DNA from: Deroplatys truncata
Taxonomy: Eukaryota; Arthropoda; Insecta; Mantodea; Mantidae
Assembly (NCBI GenBank): GCA_030765065.1
Contig: CM060984.1
Coordinates: forward strand, 99,429,488 to 99,493,487
Length of the DNA stretch: 64,000 nucleotides
Reading direction: 5' to 3'
In this document: one piece after another, positions 11,501 through 26,500 of the stretch
Layout of the letters: each line of letters begins with the position of its first letter
Position numbering within the stretch: the first letter of the stretch is position 1
The notes under the pieces: generated by a model
What the model was told of the DNA's origin: nothing
Databases searched by the model: none
Seen by the model: the letters and a program-made list of their open reading frames with translations, nothing else
Made by a program: the position numbers and the translations under genes

Positions 11501-14500
11501 GTCATAAAAATATCTTAAACATATGATATTTTAATCAAAATCGTTAGAGCCATTTTTGAGAAAATCAAAAGTTTCAAAAAATCTTCCATGTAAAGGGTAA
11601 TTTGGGGTGGGGGGATTTTCTTGAAAACCTTCGTGTTGCATCCTTGGAGATACTGAACCTAAATACCAAGTTTGGTGTTTATCCGACTGTTCGTTTCTGA
11701 GTTATGCTGTTCACAGACACACACACACAGACACACACACGGACATGTTTCCAAAAATGCTTTTTTTGGATTCAGGGGATTTCAAAACATGTATTTCCGG
11801 TGAAATCTCGGTATCGAATTTTTGGGTGGAATACAATACTTCCCCTACTTACTATACGTAGTAAGTAAAAGTAAAAGGTTACTTCAAATAAATGGTGTGT
11901 TTTAAAGAGATTTACATTTTTTGTGCAGTAGGTCTGTAACTATCTCTTAAATTACCACTTATACAGAAGTATGCAAAATTCATTGTTCACAGGTTAATCA
12001 CAGAAAATTCAAGATACTCATTCTATTAGTCATGCAAATATCTTGGTATTTTAATCAAAATCGTTAGGGCCATTTTTGAGAAAAAGGAAACAAATAACGA
12101 AGATTTTTCCATGTGGTAGTTAGGGGTGAGGGGATTTTCTGTAAAATCTTTGTGTCACAATACTGGGAGATCTGGAACTTAAATACAAATTTTGTATTTA
12201 TCCAACATTTTATTTTTAAGTTTGCTGTTCACACACACACAAGCCTTTTTATAAAAATACTTGTTTTGGATTCAGAGGATCTCAAAACATGTAGTATCCC
12301 ATATGGGAAATTCCACAAAGTACACCTGGTGGAATAATCTGAACATTGGACAGAAGGAAAAACCTGTCACTTTTTCATTAGATTTACTAATAAAGCATTA
12401 ATATTTATGCAATATAAGTTATTTCAAAGGATAGTTATTGCTATTAGGAATATTTAAGACATAGATTACCTTGTGCTTCACGAAAGTGTTTAAATCCAAT
12501 ATTGTGCCACTGTATAATCTACAATAGTTTTACTATACAATTTTCAAAGCAGTTCATAAGTTTCTGTCAGCATACATCCTCACATAGTTGTAGTTTTAAT
12601 GTAAGATCTTTGATCTAAGAATATTAATCTGACTGACTGATTTTGGTTATTTTAATAGCTTGTAGATTGGGAGTTTTTGGGCAATTGTGTTAAACCTGCT
12701 CAAATTGTCCAGGATACTCATACTATAGGTAATGTTGTAACTTTATGGTGGCAGGATAACAAACACTGTGTATGAACTTGTGGGATTGATAACGTAACTA
12801 AACTGCGAGATGTAAGCATAGCATTATGCATTCAACTACAGTTATGTTGTGATTGGTCAGTGAAACATTGTGCTGCTTCCTTCCCTCTGACCACCCAAAC
12901 CTAAGTTGACATGCCATCTTTACTGCATGGAGAAAGGGATGGACAACAATGACAGCAGGAACATGGATTATTTTTGTATGAAGCACAACGTGAACGTTTA
13001 TTAAGGTTTATGATTTTCTGTATAAAGTTTGTGCTTTTGCAAAATGGGACACTTTCAAATCCATTCAGTGCTAACTAAGCTGTGTGAAAGTGAGATTCTT
13101 CCTCATTATTGTCATCCTATTTATTATAGTTTTAACATTACTAGTAAAGAGCTTTTATCCCTGTTTCATTTGTCTTATATGGAGTTTCTGTATCAATTTT
13201 GCCAAATGGGTGAAAATGGAAAGCATACAATATTGCTTATAACTTTATAATTTGAATTGACATTTGTCCACCAAGCGATGACGGCACCAGTGGGCGTTAT
13301 CTGTTACCTGTGATGACAGGATGAGAATGGAACAAGAAGCCCTGCAGCTTTTACTGCAGACTCGGAACCACATTGGGGCTTTGGGTTACTTTACATGAAC
13401 TACTCAGAGGTGAAGGCATAGATAGAATCAATTTAAAATCAACTCAGAGTCAGGAATAGAACCATGCACCCTCAGCACAAGAGCCGTGAACGAAACCACT
13501 AAGCTACCCTGGCACTCTTCTTTAAAATGCTTACTTTGATAAATGTATACAATTTTGCACAAGATTTAATGTGTTTGTTACCTTGGGTACAGATTCTGTA
13601 GTAGAGGGGGAGAACATTTTATAGTTTATTATTTTGTTTATTTTACTATAATTTTCTCTAGTTTATTCGGAGAGAAGGAGAAAGGAAGAATTAAACTTTC
13701 ATAAGTTTAATTTTGGGAGAGGAAGAAACCTTTTGTTCCTAAAATTGGTTACTACAGAAACTCGTATACATGCAGTGGATGTAACTGGAGCGCATGAAAT
13801 GATTGTCATATTCTAGAAGATTTGCTTTAAGATCACTAACATGCTACAAGCACCTCTGCCAGAAGTTAGTGGATATTGTAGAATTGAACTCACAACAGCA
13901 ATTCTACTAAAGCCTATTTTTAAGATTGGGTCAATTCCACATAAAATAATCTGTGACCTGTTGTAGTAGTACTGGACCCAGAAACAGCTTTGCAGCTTTT
14001 ACCCTTCCAGTCACCATGAGCATTGCAACAAATATTCAATTATAAATGAGTTTGCTGCAAAACAAAATATGGTTATAAAGGTTTTAACTTTGTGCAGTTC
14101 TGTTTTACTATTGCTACGTATTTTGGAAGCGTATTAAATTTATGGCTATTAGCATGACTTAACTAAATTGCAAAATATTTTTCATTTTTCTTAAGAACAT
14201 ACATACTTCACAGTAGTGCTGCTGAAGTCTCATCAGTATTTACGCAGTTACTGTGTACTTTATGTGGGCCACCCCATTCTTTACCTCAGATCTATTAGCA
14301 CCACAGTTGGTCCCTGACATAGAAATCCTGCCCAGTCAATCTACAAGCCTGAGAACAAATAATTATGTTATGTTCCTAATTTTGAAAAAGTAATGGTTGA
14401 AAATGGATTTAGACTGAAAGGATTAAGAAAGAGGAAAAAGAGAAAAAAGAAAGAGAGAAATTGTAAGTCCTAATTTTATTCTAACATAACCAGTTGGAAC

Positions 14501-17500
14501 ATACCAATTTACTTAATGTGTTCATTTGGTATTTCTTCAGTCCACTAAGGTATCATTTCCTCAGAGAAACAGTATTCGGTATCACTAGTCCTATAGGCAT
14601 AATTACCATCCTCTTGTACAGCAAATCCAGGATGCCCTTCATGTTTTATACGCTTCTGGTGTTTGGCTACCGGGTCACGTCGGCTTGGCTGGAAATGAAC
14701 TAGCGGATTTGGCGGCTAAGGCGGCGGCAATCCAACCCGGTGTTGTCATCTCCCGCGTAACGTCGGAGGACCTTCGGCATGTTTTGCGGAGAGCGGTCCT
14801 CTCGTGCTGGCGCAAGGAGTGGGTGGCTCTCTGCGGCAACAAGCTTAGGGTAGTGAAGGACCTTCCTGTTCCCTGGATTACTTCTAGTCATTTTTCTTGC
14901 CATGAGGAAGTTATTTTAGCCCGTTTACGTATTGGCCACTGCAATTTTACCCACGCCTATCTTTTTAGAGGTGACTGTTCCACTTTGTTCTGCGTGCGGC
15001 GGATGTCTATCGGTCCGCCACCTGTTGTTGGAGTGCGCCCCCTGGCGCATCTTCGGGATGCTCTGCAGCTGCCGGCAAGTCTTGCAGAGGTCTTGGCGGA
15101 CTCTCCTCACGCGGTTGATAAGCTTTTTAAGTTTTTATCCGAGGCTACCTTACACTTGCGTTTTTAATGTTTCTACCTGAGATGCTTCGCCGTTCGGTGT
15201 TTCATTTTTATTCTTCTCTTTATATCTATTTACCTTTGACTTTTACTTGCTTTTATTCTGATTCCTATCCTCAGCTTTTGCTGTGATTTTTAACTTTTGT
15301 GTGTACCTTTGGCTTTTACCTTCCTCTGTTTTAGAACGGCGCTTATAACCCCGGTAGTTGAGCGCCGTAAACCAACATTCCTTTCCTTTTCTATAGGCAT
15401 AACATAATTTGTGATGTACACCACATGAATTGCAAGCTTTGTTTCATTTATTTTTGAGAAAATATGACATGTTTTGGTCTTTTTTAAATTAAAGTAACAA
15501 ACTAATGATTGAAAGGCAACGGATTAAATTGCTTGCTTATTTACTTTATAGAAACATCATTAGCAAGCATAAAAACATTGAAATTCTGTTCTTGTCATTC
15601 ACAATGTGAACAAAATCGAGGAATAGCTATATTTGAAAATACTTTAAAGCTTAAAAGTGCTATTACATGCAAGAATACTGAACATACCTGTTATATCAAG
15701 ACCTCATATTTTTAGGTCTGTAAAAACCTGTTTTTAGGCAGTTAAAATTGATTTTAAAATTATCAAAATAGATACTAATGATTCAGTTTTACACCCCTAA
15801 AAATACGGTTTCCACAAGCTAAACATTCAACTTTATGCAACTAAAATGTATTCTACTTTCTAAAGTCCAGTAGATTTAAAGATGCAATCACAAGATTTCA
15901 CAGTATCATAGGCAGTAAAGTTACTGAATTATTATGGCTAGAAACATTTTTATCATATGGGAAGTCCCACTCAAAGGGGTCCCAAAAATTGTCATGCCAT
16001 TGTGTAAATATTTTGCCAAATGTGACTCAGTTTGGATGTAGGACAATTCATTACATGAGAAAGTTGACATGGTAACACTGTACTCTGTAAACACCGAGGA
16101 AGTATGTCAACAGAGTTACTGCAAGTTGTGTTTGATGCTCATGTTCCAGTTCAGCAGAAGCAGAAAAGTGACATGACATGCTAGCACTTGTGACAATATC
16201 TTGCTTTCTGTTGAATGCATTTCTTGTGAAATAATATTTGTTAGTGGTCCCTTTAAGACATGTCGGCAAAAGTTTCTGAAATGGTTTCGTGGACGACAAG
16301 ACCATCAAAACAATGCACACAAAATTCACGAGGAAGCTGGAGAACAGTGTTAGATTGACATGATGGAGAATGCTGGTATAATCGAGCCTTTTTTTGGGGG
16401 GGGGGGCTCTGCTATGACAGGTGAATTACGTGGAATTGTTTTGAAGATTTGTAAATCAGTTAAACAATCAGAAACTGACACACAGTTGGTGCAATATACC
16501 ACACGTCTCAAGTGAGCATGGCTGTGGTGAAATTGTTTCTCACTGACCATCATTTCATAAAGATTATGGCCCCCAAGGGTTTGACCCTACCTGACCTTTT
16601 CCTGTGAAGTAGGTTTCCAAGGTCTGCATGTACAAACCATGCACCCTCAATGAGTTACGGCAGAATATCTGCTATGAAACCAACCCAGGCAGTGACACCT
16701 GAGGTTCTAGCAGTCAATTCATCAACTTGCAAAGTCATGTTGAACTGCACTTAAAAGTTGATTTCAGCACATCTTGTACTATACTCGCACACATAGCTAT
16801 GCCATATTCAGATTTTCTTTCATTTCCTCTCCATTTACATTTTTTTACACAGCATTTTCTGGGACACTCAATATCTCAACATTGCTAGTACATAATATGA
16901 GCTTATAAAGCTGAAAGAAAACACTCAAAACTTACTGAATATAGCGCCATATTGCAACTTACATACTCTAGGGATGATATGGACCCATCCCCAAATAACA
17001 GTTTGAAATACAGTTGAGAAAGCAAAAGAGGAAACCTGAAGAAAAGTTTGAGAACATGTGCATAAAGTTCAACTGTTTTATTAAGAGATTGAATTAGTTT
17101 GAAAAACTCGGACAGTAACAAAGATGAACATTTGAAAATGAAGAGGCCGAGGGATGTGAGGAAACAAATCTGCCATTGACCCTCTTGCTTTTGGAAGGAA
17201 TTCTTTCATGCTGCAGCCACTGAGTGAAACCAAAGGATGACAAAGACAGGTAGAGAGGACAAGTATTTTCTTTCTCTTTCTACAAAACAAGTGATTGACA
17301 ATTGGACAACATAAAGTACCTGCTAAAGTGTTAAAATAAACCAATCCTTTTCCAGGAATTTCTCATTCCTATAACCAAACTATTACAAGGTCTTTGGACC
17401 ACACCAATCCAATTGTATTCAACATTGTATCTTTCACCGCATATGAAAAAATTAAAACAACACAAATAGTAAAATATGCACTTTAGGCTCTAAAACTTTA

Positions 17501-20500
17501 AAATGTGTCTCATTGGCAAAATAGGCTTTTTAGGCACTAGGAAGTCCCTGCCATGGATTTATATTTTATTTAAAACATGAAGATATCTAACTTGGTTTAT
17601 TTTATTCATGCCCATAAAAGAGAGGCAATCAGCATAAAATTTAAGATCTAGTTATAGCTCTGGAAAAGCAAAAAAATTATATCAATGTTTTGCATATATT
17701 TCAAATTAATGTAAAGACTTGACCATAAAAAGCAATCTAAATTAGCTAAATGAATTCCGAAATATTAAAATTAGTTTGTAAGAATTTTAAATCTATCAGT
17801 TAAACATGGCCTGAGTAATGGTAATTTTAATGTGCAACTCCATGCCTCTGAGATGTGATAACATGTGCATCGTAAATATGAAGAGCCCAGATTGGGTAAG
17901 TTTCCAAGCTGTTTTACAGATTTTCTTGTTTATCTGAAAAGACAAATGTCATCATGTAACTGTTTGCAACCTGGATCATTTGAGCATCCATTGTCATCAC
18001 TTCATCTGAACTGTTGTGATAAAACTCTCACCAAAAAAGAAAAACAAAAGTGCCAAACATGTAGCAGTGTTCCTAGAGTACATTGTCCCCTTAAAGACTT
18101 GAGAGTCCATGTTGATATAATCTGCTATGGCACCTTGCCAGGAACATGACTCACTGATTTGATATGTTGGCAGACTAGAATTTCAAGAAAGAGTTTACTT
18201 TAAGGCATCCTGTTTACTTTCTCTACTCGTATTGTAAGTAGGGGAAGTATTGTATTCCACCCAAAAATTCGATACCGAGATTTCACTGGAAATATATGTT
18301 AAAAGACCCCCTGAATCCAAAAAAAGCATTTTTGGAAACATGTCCATGTGCGTGTGTGTGTCTGTGAACAGCATAACTCAGAAACGAACAGTCAGATAAA
18401 CACCAAACTTGGTATTTAGATTCAGTATTTTCTAGAGATGCGACACGAAGGTTTTTAGGAAAATCCCACACCCCAGATTACCCTTTACATGGACCATTTT
18501 TCGAAAATTAATTTTCTCAAAAATGGCTCTTAACGATTTTGATTAAAATATCATATGTTTAAGATATTTTCATGACAAATAAAGTGTATATCTTGAATTT
18601 TCTGGGAATGTCTCCAAAAGTATTCTTCATTGTGAATGACTTTTGCATAACTGGCAAACCATAAGAGGTAGACAAAATTTTACTGCACAAAAAATGTAGA
18701 TCGCGTTAAAATACACAATTTATGTCATACACATTTTTGTTGTTGAGAGAACCATTTTCGAGATATTGCTTGTTATTCCCTTAAATTTGTCAGTACTTTC
18801 TCAAATGGGAATTCGTTATTCATTTTTTTTGTCTTGTATATGCAAAGAGTATTAATCTGTGGCAAAGGGAATGGTGCTGCACAAGCTATTAAGAGATATG
18901 TCTATGCTTAAAGGCTACTGTATTTCTATATTGCCCTTGCAAATACAAAACAAGGGAACATAGTACGCCTTAAGCGAGTCAAATATTTTTAGAACTGGTC
19001 GCTCTGTGTAAAATGTAATTCTCTTTGCGTGTCAAAAGATCGTTTCTGCAAATGTTTATCTTGATTAATATGAAATAGATGGAGAATAAGAGTTTATAAA
19101 AATAGTTTGTACAAGAGTAGAGAAAGTCATGTGAGTGTAACACATCAGATTTTTTAAATATAAATGAGTTATAAAAAGATCTTGAACTTCCATTTATTCT
19201 TCTTTTTTATCCGTACTATAAAACCAGTGATACTATCATTATTTTTAACAATCCTTGGGTTACAGTTAGTAATATAAACGTATAAGGAAATTATTACATG
19301 GAAAAATAACACTTCCAGTCAAGTTTCCCATCACAAGACCTGATTGTCTTTATCAGTACACACTTAAAAATATTGATTTACTCATTTAAGGTTAATGACT
19401 TAGATTCTTACCATATTGCTTGTTTAATGCCAGCTTGTTAATTACTTGTTTGTATGTTACTTTTGAAAAACAAGACGCATTAATTTCAAGCCATAAGTAA
19501 TATGTGAAATATGTCTCTTCATTGATAGGTTTATTTACTAAACACAGATAAATGTGTATCAGCTTGTAAATAGCCCAATTTTTAAAAAAAGTTAATTTAA
19601 AATGTTGAGGTGTACTGAAGCCTTCGGTATTTGTTATTTATAAGTGTTAAAAGTTTCAGAGAATAAGTAACCAGAATATAGAATCTTGTCATTTTCATTA
19701 TCTTTTTATAGAAAACATTAAGAGTTTATTTCTGTTTAGTATTAACAAAATGAAAGCTAAAAAAGTGTACAAAATTGTCTCAAGAAATTTTCTTTTTAGT
19801 ATTCGTTAATGTTTCCACCATAATAAAAATATGTAATGCAATACATTTATGACTTTCTCTACCCATTACAAATTCACATGTGTTTCTTATATTATGCTGT
19901 TGATACAAATAATGTTCTCTCCATGTTATGTTAATGACAAAAAAGAAATAGTTTTGGTCACTCAACATGGCCTGATTAAATACTTCATGCAGAAATAATT
20001 ACATTTTGCCATCCAACAGAATAAAGTGATTTGAAAAAAATGGTTTTCCTAGCTGATTCTAAAGACACCATGCCATACAATTCATAAATAACAGTGCCCA
20101 AAACCAAACAGCTACCATTCAATAAATAAAAAAGAAACTTAAAACCTTAAAAAGATATGCAAAAGCAAATACAGTTTAAGTGGATACCACCACACGTCAA
20201 GATTGTGGGGAATGCAACAAGCGATCTACTAGCCAAGAAAGGTACCAAACTATGACCACCTTTCAGAAACCATAACAAACACTCAACAATAAAACAAAAT
20301 CAGATAAAGGACTAGAGCAACAAAAGAAAAGTCTTGAAAACATTTGATCAGATGTGGGAAATCTACAAAAGTAAACACAGAAAAGAAGTCATTGCCACCT
20401 TAATATTAGCCACAGAACACACTTGTCTGGGTGCTCACCTGTACAAAATTATTATATATTCAAATGAAGATTGCACAGTATTCAGATAACTCAACAATAA

Positions 20501-23467
20501 AATGGATAATAATCACTTACTAAATTGCACTGGTCTGGACAAAAACCTACAGGTGCAGCCAACAAGAATGCACTCTATTGGACTGCTGGACAATGAATGG
20601 AACTTTCCAAACATGTCCTGGTCATTTCTAATGCTCCCCACATGACCAAGTGACCTTTGGGGTTACCTCACTCCACCAAGCGATGACAACCCATATCTGA
20701 GGTGGAGGCATCCAGCAGGCGGAATCTGTTGCCTTCAATGGTAAGGTGATGAGATGACCTACAGCTTTTACCCTGGATTCTGAACCACCTTGGGGATACT
20801 TCACATGAGCAAGTTAGAGATGAAGGCGTGGATAGGGCTGACTTAAAATTGCCACCCAGAGCCGGGAATTGAAACCCGGACCCCACAATAGCCAGAAATG
20901 AAACCACTACCCTGGCACCCCTACTTTCCAAACATGTTATAGTGCGTGAAACTTACATAACAGCGAGTGTTTAAAAATGCCTAATGCTATGAAAATAAAA
21001 GTTTGACACAATTTGCCTATTGCAATTAATGCCATATTTCTTCCATAGTGAGATTTTGTCTGTTTCTTGTATCCGGTTTTATAAAACTAAGTGAGAATGA
21101 AGAGAACTTCACAGCCTATTTACTGAAAATTTGGAATAGATATTTATTCACCATGCCAATATCTCAAAAGTATGAAGTTTTCATAAAATTATTTGAGCCA
21201 CTTTTCCATATTTGAAATGGAGAATTTTGTGAAAATCTTTACTTTGCATTTGTGAAAGATGGTGGACTTTATTCTGTTTTCATTTTTAATTGATCTCCCC
21301 CCCCCCCTCCCTCATCTCTCCACATTGAGTTAGCTGCTAGAATTTTTTGTATCACTATCCATTACAGAAACTAAATTTATGATTTTCTCTAAACATATTG
21401 AAAATATTTTGGTTTCTTTAACACCAAAGAAAAGAGACATAAGGAATCTAATGGATTTTGTTTACATTTTCAATAAGTATTAATGAAAGTGGAAACAATT
21501 ACTATCAGTGCAATGAACAGTTCTCTTCTTGCTGGAAATTGAATCTAATATTGCATTTTATGAAAATTATCTGCTGTTTTTGTTTTGAATTATTTTGGTA
21601 GAAAATCCTATATATGAAAGACTGTTGAAGGCAAACCTAATGGAATTATCTGGGACAGGAACTTCATACAGAATTCAGCATGATGCTTAAATGATGATAA
21701 TTTAATATTGTGGTCCAGCAGTGTTACAATATGTTTTGGTAATAATAATGAAAATTCTAATACTGTAATTAATGCACTACAGTTTACAAGTTTTAAATTT
21801 AAAAAATTTACAGATTACATTGCAAGGCATCAGAGTTCAGTGGTTGAAGCTTTGAAAGCTTAAATAACAGGAATGGTAAGACAAATATATATGTTGTGGC
21901 TTTTAAAATCTCAAGTGTTTTCACACCAAACTCAACATTTCTGTTAACAGAGAACGCTGGTAAATACGATGTCAGTAAGATAATTCCCAATCGTAAATGC
22001 TGCATAACAATGTTTAAATTCTAATAACCTGAAAATTGCTGTAGTAATAAATGGTTCATTAGCTAGCATTCAAGAGATCCATAAATCCAGAGAGTTTTCC
22101 TGTCAAAGTCGTATAAAATCTCATGAGTAAAACCAAATAACTTGAAATTCTTTTAAGATAAAAAGAGTTAGGTTGGAAGAATGTATTAACTCCAAAAACA
22201 TATCTTTAAGAAAAATGACAACTCCTGCATTACAACTATTCTGACTTGGTATACCCGTATTTCTTTAGGAACAGGTTAATCACTGTAGTAAATAGAGCAG
22301 TACCTAGTATTATCATAAGCCATATTTTCTGCACATTTAGAATGTTTCACGTTTCCATTTAAGCAGCTGTTCTGGAGGTGTACCTTTACGTTCATTATTT
22401 CAGGTACATTACTAGAACTGGCTTAGAAGTGAGAATTTTTAGTTATACATTTTATGTGAAAAACACCAATGTTAGATTGTTACAGTACTTAGAACTCTAA
22501 AAAGATATTAGCAAAGCAGTGCTTCAACTAAATAAATAGGTCTTCCTCAGCATCACTACCTTATTCATTGTTAAGAGTCGAGATAAGGCAACACCATGAA
22601 AATCAGCATTTAGATAAAAATTGTACCTAAGTCTCCTAACTCTTCAGTTACACTTAGGGATGTTATAGGTCAAAATGAATCTTAAAGGAATGCATAGGTG
22701 AAATTCTCAAATCCTACAACCTGATTTTTCACATTTTTATCCCAGATTGTGCTACCTTATAACAAGCATTACCAAAATATGATTTCAATGTTTTATAGTA
22801 TGTGAAAAAATATGCATTTTTAAACACATTTTTATGGCAGTTGATTAAATTGCTCTGTGTGATGCAGAAATGCAATGTTTGATAAAATAAAAATACTGAT
22901 AAACAGAATGAACGCTGAGAATTGTTCTGGTTGCTCAAAATAATGCCTGAACTTCCTAATATCAACTTTTTTTCCAAAATATTTTAAATAATAGAATTCC
23001 AGATATCCGAAGTAACATGAAAATGAGTTGTTTTTTCTTCATTATTTTTGAGTTTCTTTAGAAAGTCTGAAGTAAAAGAATAAAAAGTGTTTCTTGTGAA
23101 ATATTTACAACTACAAAATGTAAAAAAACCAAGAGAAGAAAGAAACATGAAGATGTAAGAAAAATGCTCTTGAAAATTTTGCTGATTATCTAAAAGGTTG
23201 CATTGCAGGTAAAAAATATGACTCTAGATAATGGCAAAGATTATTAAATGGAAATCTCAAAAATAGTTTTAAGCTTTAAAAACAAAGCTTGCATTTTTTA
23301 AAGGTTTTGTCTAGATTTCACCCATGCAATCCCTTAAACTTTTACTTTCCCTACCATGTACTTAACATGAGAGGAAGTATAATTCCACCCAAAAACCTGT
23401 TGTCCAAATTATACCAGAAGTGCATCTTCTGAGGCCCCTATCTTTAATGACAGAAAATAACACAAAG

Positions 23468-23523
<56 letters not shown>

Positions 23524-26500
23524 AACAGCATAACCCAAAAACAAGAAGTCGGATAAAGACAACCTGGTATTTCAGTGAATGTCTTTCAAAGTTGAGACAA
23601 AGATTTTCAAGGAAATCTGTCCCACATGGAAAATATTTTTATATTTTTTAAAAAATGGCTGTTAACAATTTTGATCAAATAGTTAAGATATTTACTTGTT
23701 TCCATCTCTTATTCTGAGGGTCCTGGGTTCGATTTCCGGCTCTGGGATGGAGGTTTTAAGTCAGCCTTATCCATGCCCTCACCTCTGACTTGCTCATATG
23801 GAGTATCCCCAAGCCCAAGGTTTTTCAGAGTCTGCAGTAATAGCTGTAGGTCCTCTCATTCCACTGTCACCCTCATCACCCTACGATTTGAAGTAACAGG
23901 CTGCACCCTCTGGGTGCCTCCACTTCAGAAATGGTACAGTCATCACTTGGTGGAATTAGGTAACCCCAAAAGTTCCCGGATGGAATTGTATGACAAGTGA
24001 AATACTTTTTCAAAATTCAAGGCTTCGAAATTAGGGAATTTGTGTTGTGGATTGTTAACTGTCACCAACAGATGTATAAACGAGGAAAGAAAGAATTTCA
24101 AACTGAAAAAAGCTGTATATAATTAGTATTATATAAAACTTAACTAACTTTTGAATGGATAAAATAAATTACATTTATGTTCTTTATGACTAATAACATA
24201 TTTACTAGAAAAAGTGAAGAAGAAAGTCTAGTTATTTCCAACATCTAAGGACAACAGATTTGCTTAATTGAAGAAACAACTGGCTAAGATTTGAAAGATG
24301 TTTAAAAGAAATTATTATTACTAATAATAATAAGAAGAAGAAATGACAAAAAAAATGGTTATGAGTTACAAGAATTTTGGTTTCATCTAATATGTGTTGC
24401 ATACACTATTTGCTGCAGTGCACAACTGCTTAGCTTTATTTCTGGGAAAAAGATACGATTCAAGGTTTGTTCTGTAATACAGTAGTGGTGATTATGCTTG
24501 ACAGTAATATTAAGATCAAAGAGATTACTGATTCCTATGTTATTCAACACATACCTTTCCTCAAATTGCAACTGCCTTGCTGATTTTTGCTGCTTCTGTT
24601 TCCTTTAGCTTCCTCTGGACTTTCCTCGCACAATTTCGCTTTCATACATTGTAAAACACAGCACAAATTAATCTTTCTTACACTTAGCACTAATCAAGAC
24701 ATCAGTTTAACCGAAACAACAGCTAATATTTTTCAGAGTAACCATCGTGAGAAAAATGCTTATGGACATAATAGAGTTTGCACCAATTGAAAACGTGGAC
24801 ATAATACATTTGCAACTACAGCTGGTTTTGACATGCCCATTACACAGAGACAAAATATGATTTCACGTGAACAGAGTTCACGGCATGAAAGAGCATGCTA
24901 GAAACTATGTGAAGTCAAATAAAACTCGATTTTGTCCAGGGGTGGACGTAATACAATTTGCAACAATACTCCTGATATATGGGGAATGTTAGAGACAATG
25001 ACTTGATAAATAAAATGTATATCTTGAATTTTCTGATAATAACCTGTGAAGTCCTCTTCATTCTAAAGGAGTTTCATGTAATGGGTAAATCATAAGAGAT
25101 GGACGAAAGAGAGACGGTTTACTTCAAATAATTACTTTTATTGTATTGGCCCTTTGCAAGATATCTGTTATGTTTGGTTTGAATTTTCAAACAGTTTTGT
25201 CATTTTTTCAAAGTTGTGTCGCAATTTATTTGTTTCTTGTGTTAGATTTGGAAAGAGTATGGAATTTCAAGGCTGGTATATAGCAACCAGTTTTCAAACA
25301 TTCGACTATCGCTATTCGTTTTGTATTTATAATGAAAAGTGTAATGTAACTATGCAAATGTTATTAAATGTTCTATCAGTAGATAGAAAATAAGCTTTTG
25401 CAAGAGTATTTACTAGAAAGCAAATAAACAATACTGGATAGAGAAAGCCATGTGAATATAACCCATCAGAAATTTTTGATAAAGTTCAGCTTTAAATGTA
25501 CAATTTAGAAGATAATGCCCTTATTTACCAGATTTGATATACAAAGCAAAGCTTCAAGCAATGATTAGAGAATATGAGTCCAAGATCCAAACTTTGGCAG
25601 AAGTAATCATTTAAATGGACAGGAACATAAGGAAGCAATCCATTGGAGGCAAAAATTAGGCATCATTTTTATTTTCTCTACATATTGTATTCTTATCCAA
25701 AATTTCAATACTGAGATTTTACCAGAAAACTACCTGAGTACCCAAGAAAATTTTTTAGAAAAATGTAAAAGGTGTATGCGTGTGAATAGCATAGCTCAAA
25801 AATGAAAAGTCGGTTAAATACTAAATTTGGTACTTTTTTAGGGATGCGACACAAAGATTTACAAGAAAATCCCCACCTCAAACTACCCTTAACATGGAAA
25901 AATGTTCGTAATTTTTTATTTTCTCAAAAATGGCTGTAATGATTTTGATTAAAATGCTGTATGTTTAAGATATTTATATTGGCAAATAAAATGTGCATCT
26001 TTAATTTCCTGGGAATAGCGTATGAAGTCCTGTTTATTTGAATTACTTTGTATAAACGGTAAACCGTAAGAGATAGACAAAATTTTATTACACAAAAAAT
26101 GTAGATCTCATCAAAGCGCACAATTTATATAAAACATTTTTTTGTTGTAAACTAAACCACTGAGCTACCATGGCAACATGCCGTCACGACACTAAATTCT
26201 CCAGCTGATTCGCATTTTTCCCGTAAACCACAAGGAGATTTCAAATTAGAGATCAAAATTAGAGTAACCGGGCAGAGACCGGGAGATCCGTGGTTCAAAT
26301 CCCGGCTATAGCATTGAATTTTTGAGTCGCCTCATTCTACCTTTCCAACCCTGTCCAACACATGGCTTGTGTGGAAGAACAGTTGATTCTATTTCCAGGA
26401 TATTTTTTGTAATTAGTTTGTATTTTCAGTTACATATACTTTTTCCTAGTGGCAAGTTGTCATTCGTTTTTCTTGTGGTCACAGAATAGAGCATGGAATT

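Noticed and set aside
23362-23562. Minus-strand frame with a long Ser-Leu run
   Set aside because: Caused by the GA microsatellite.
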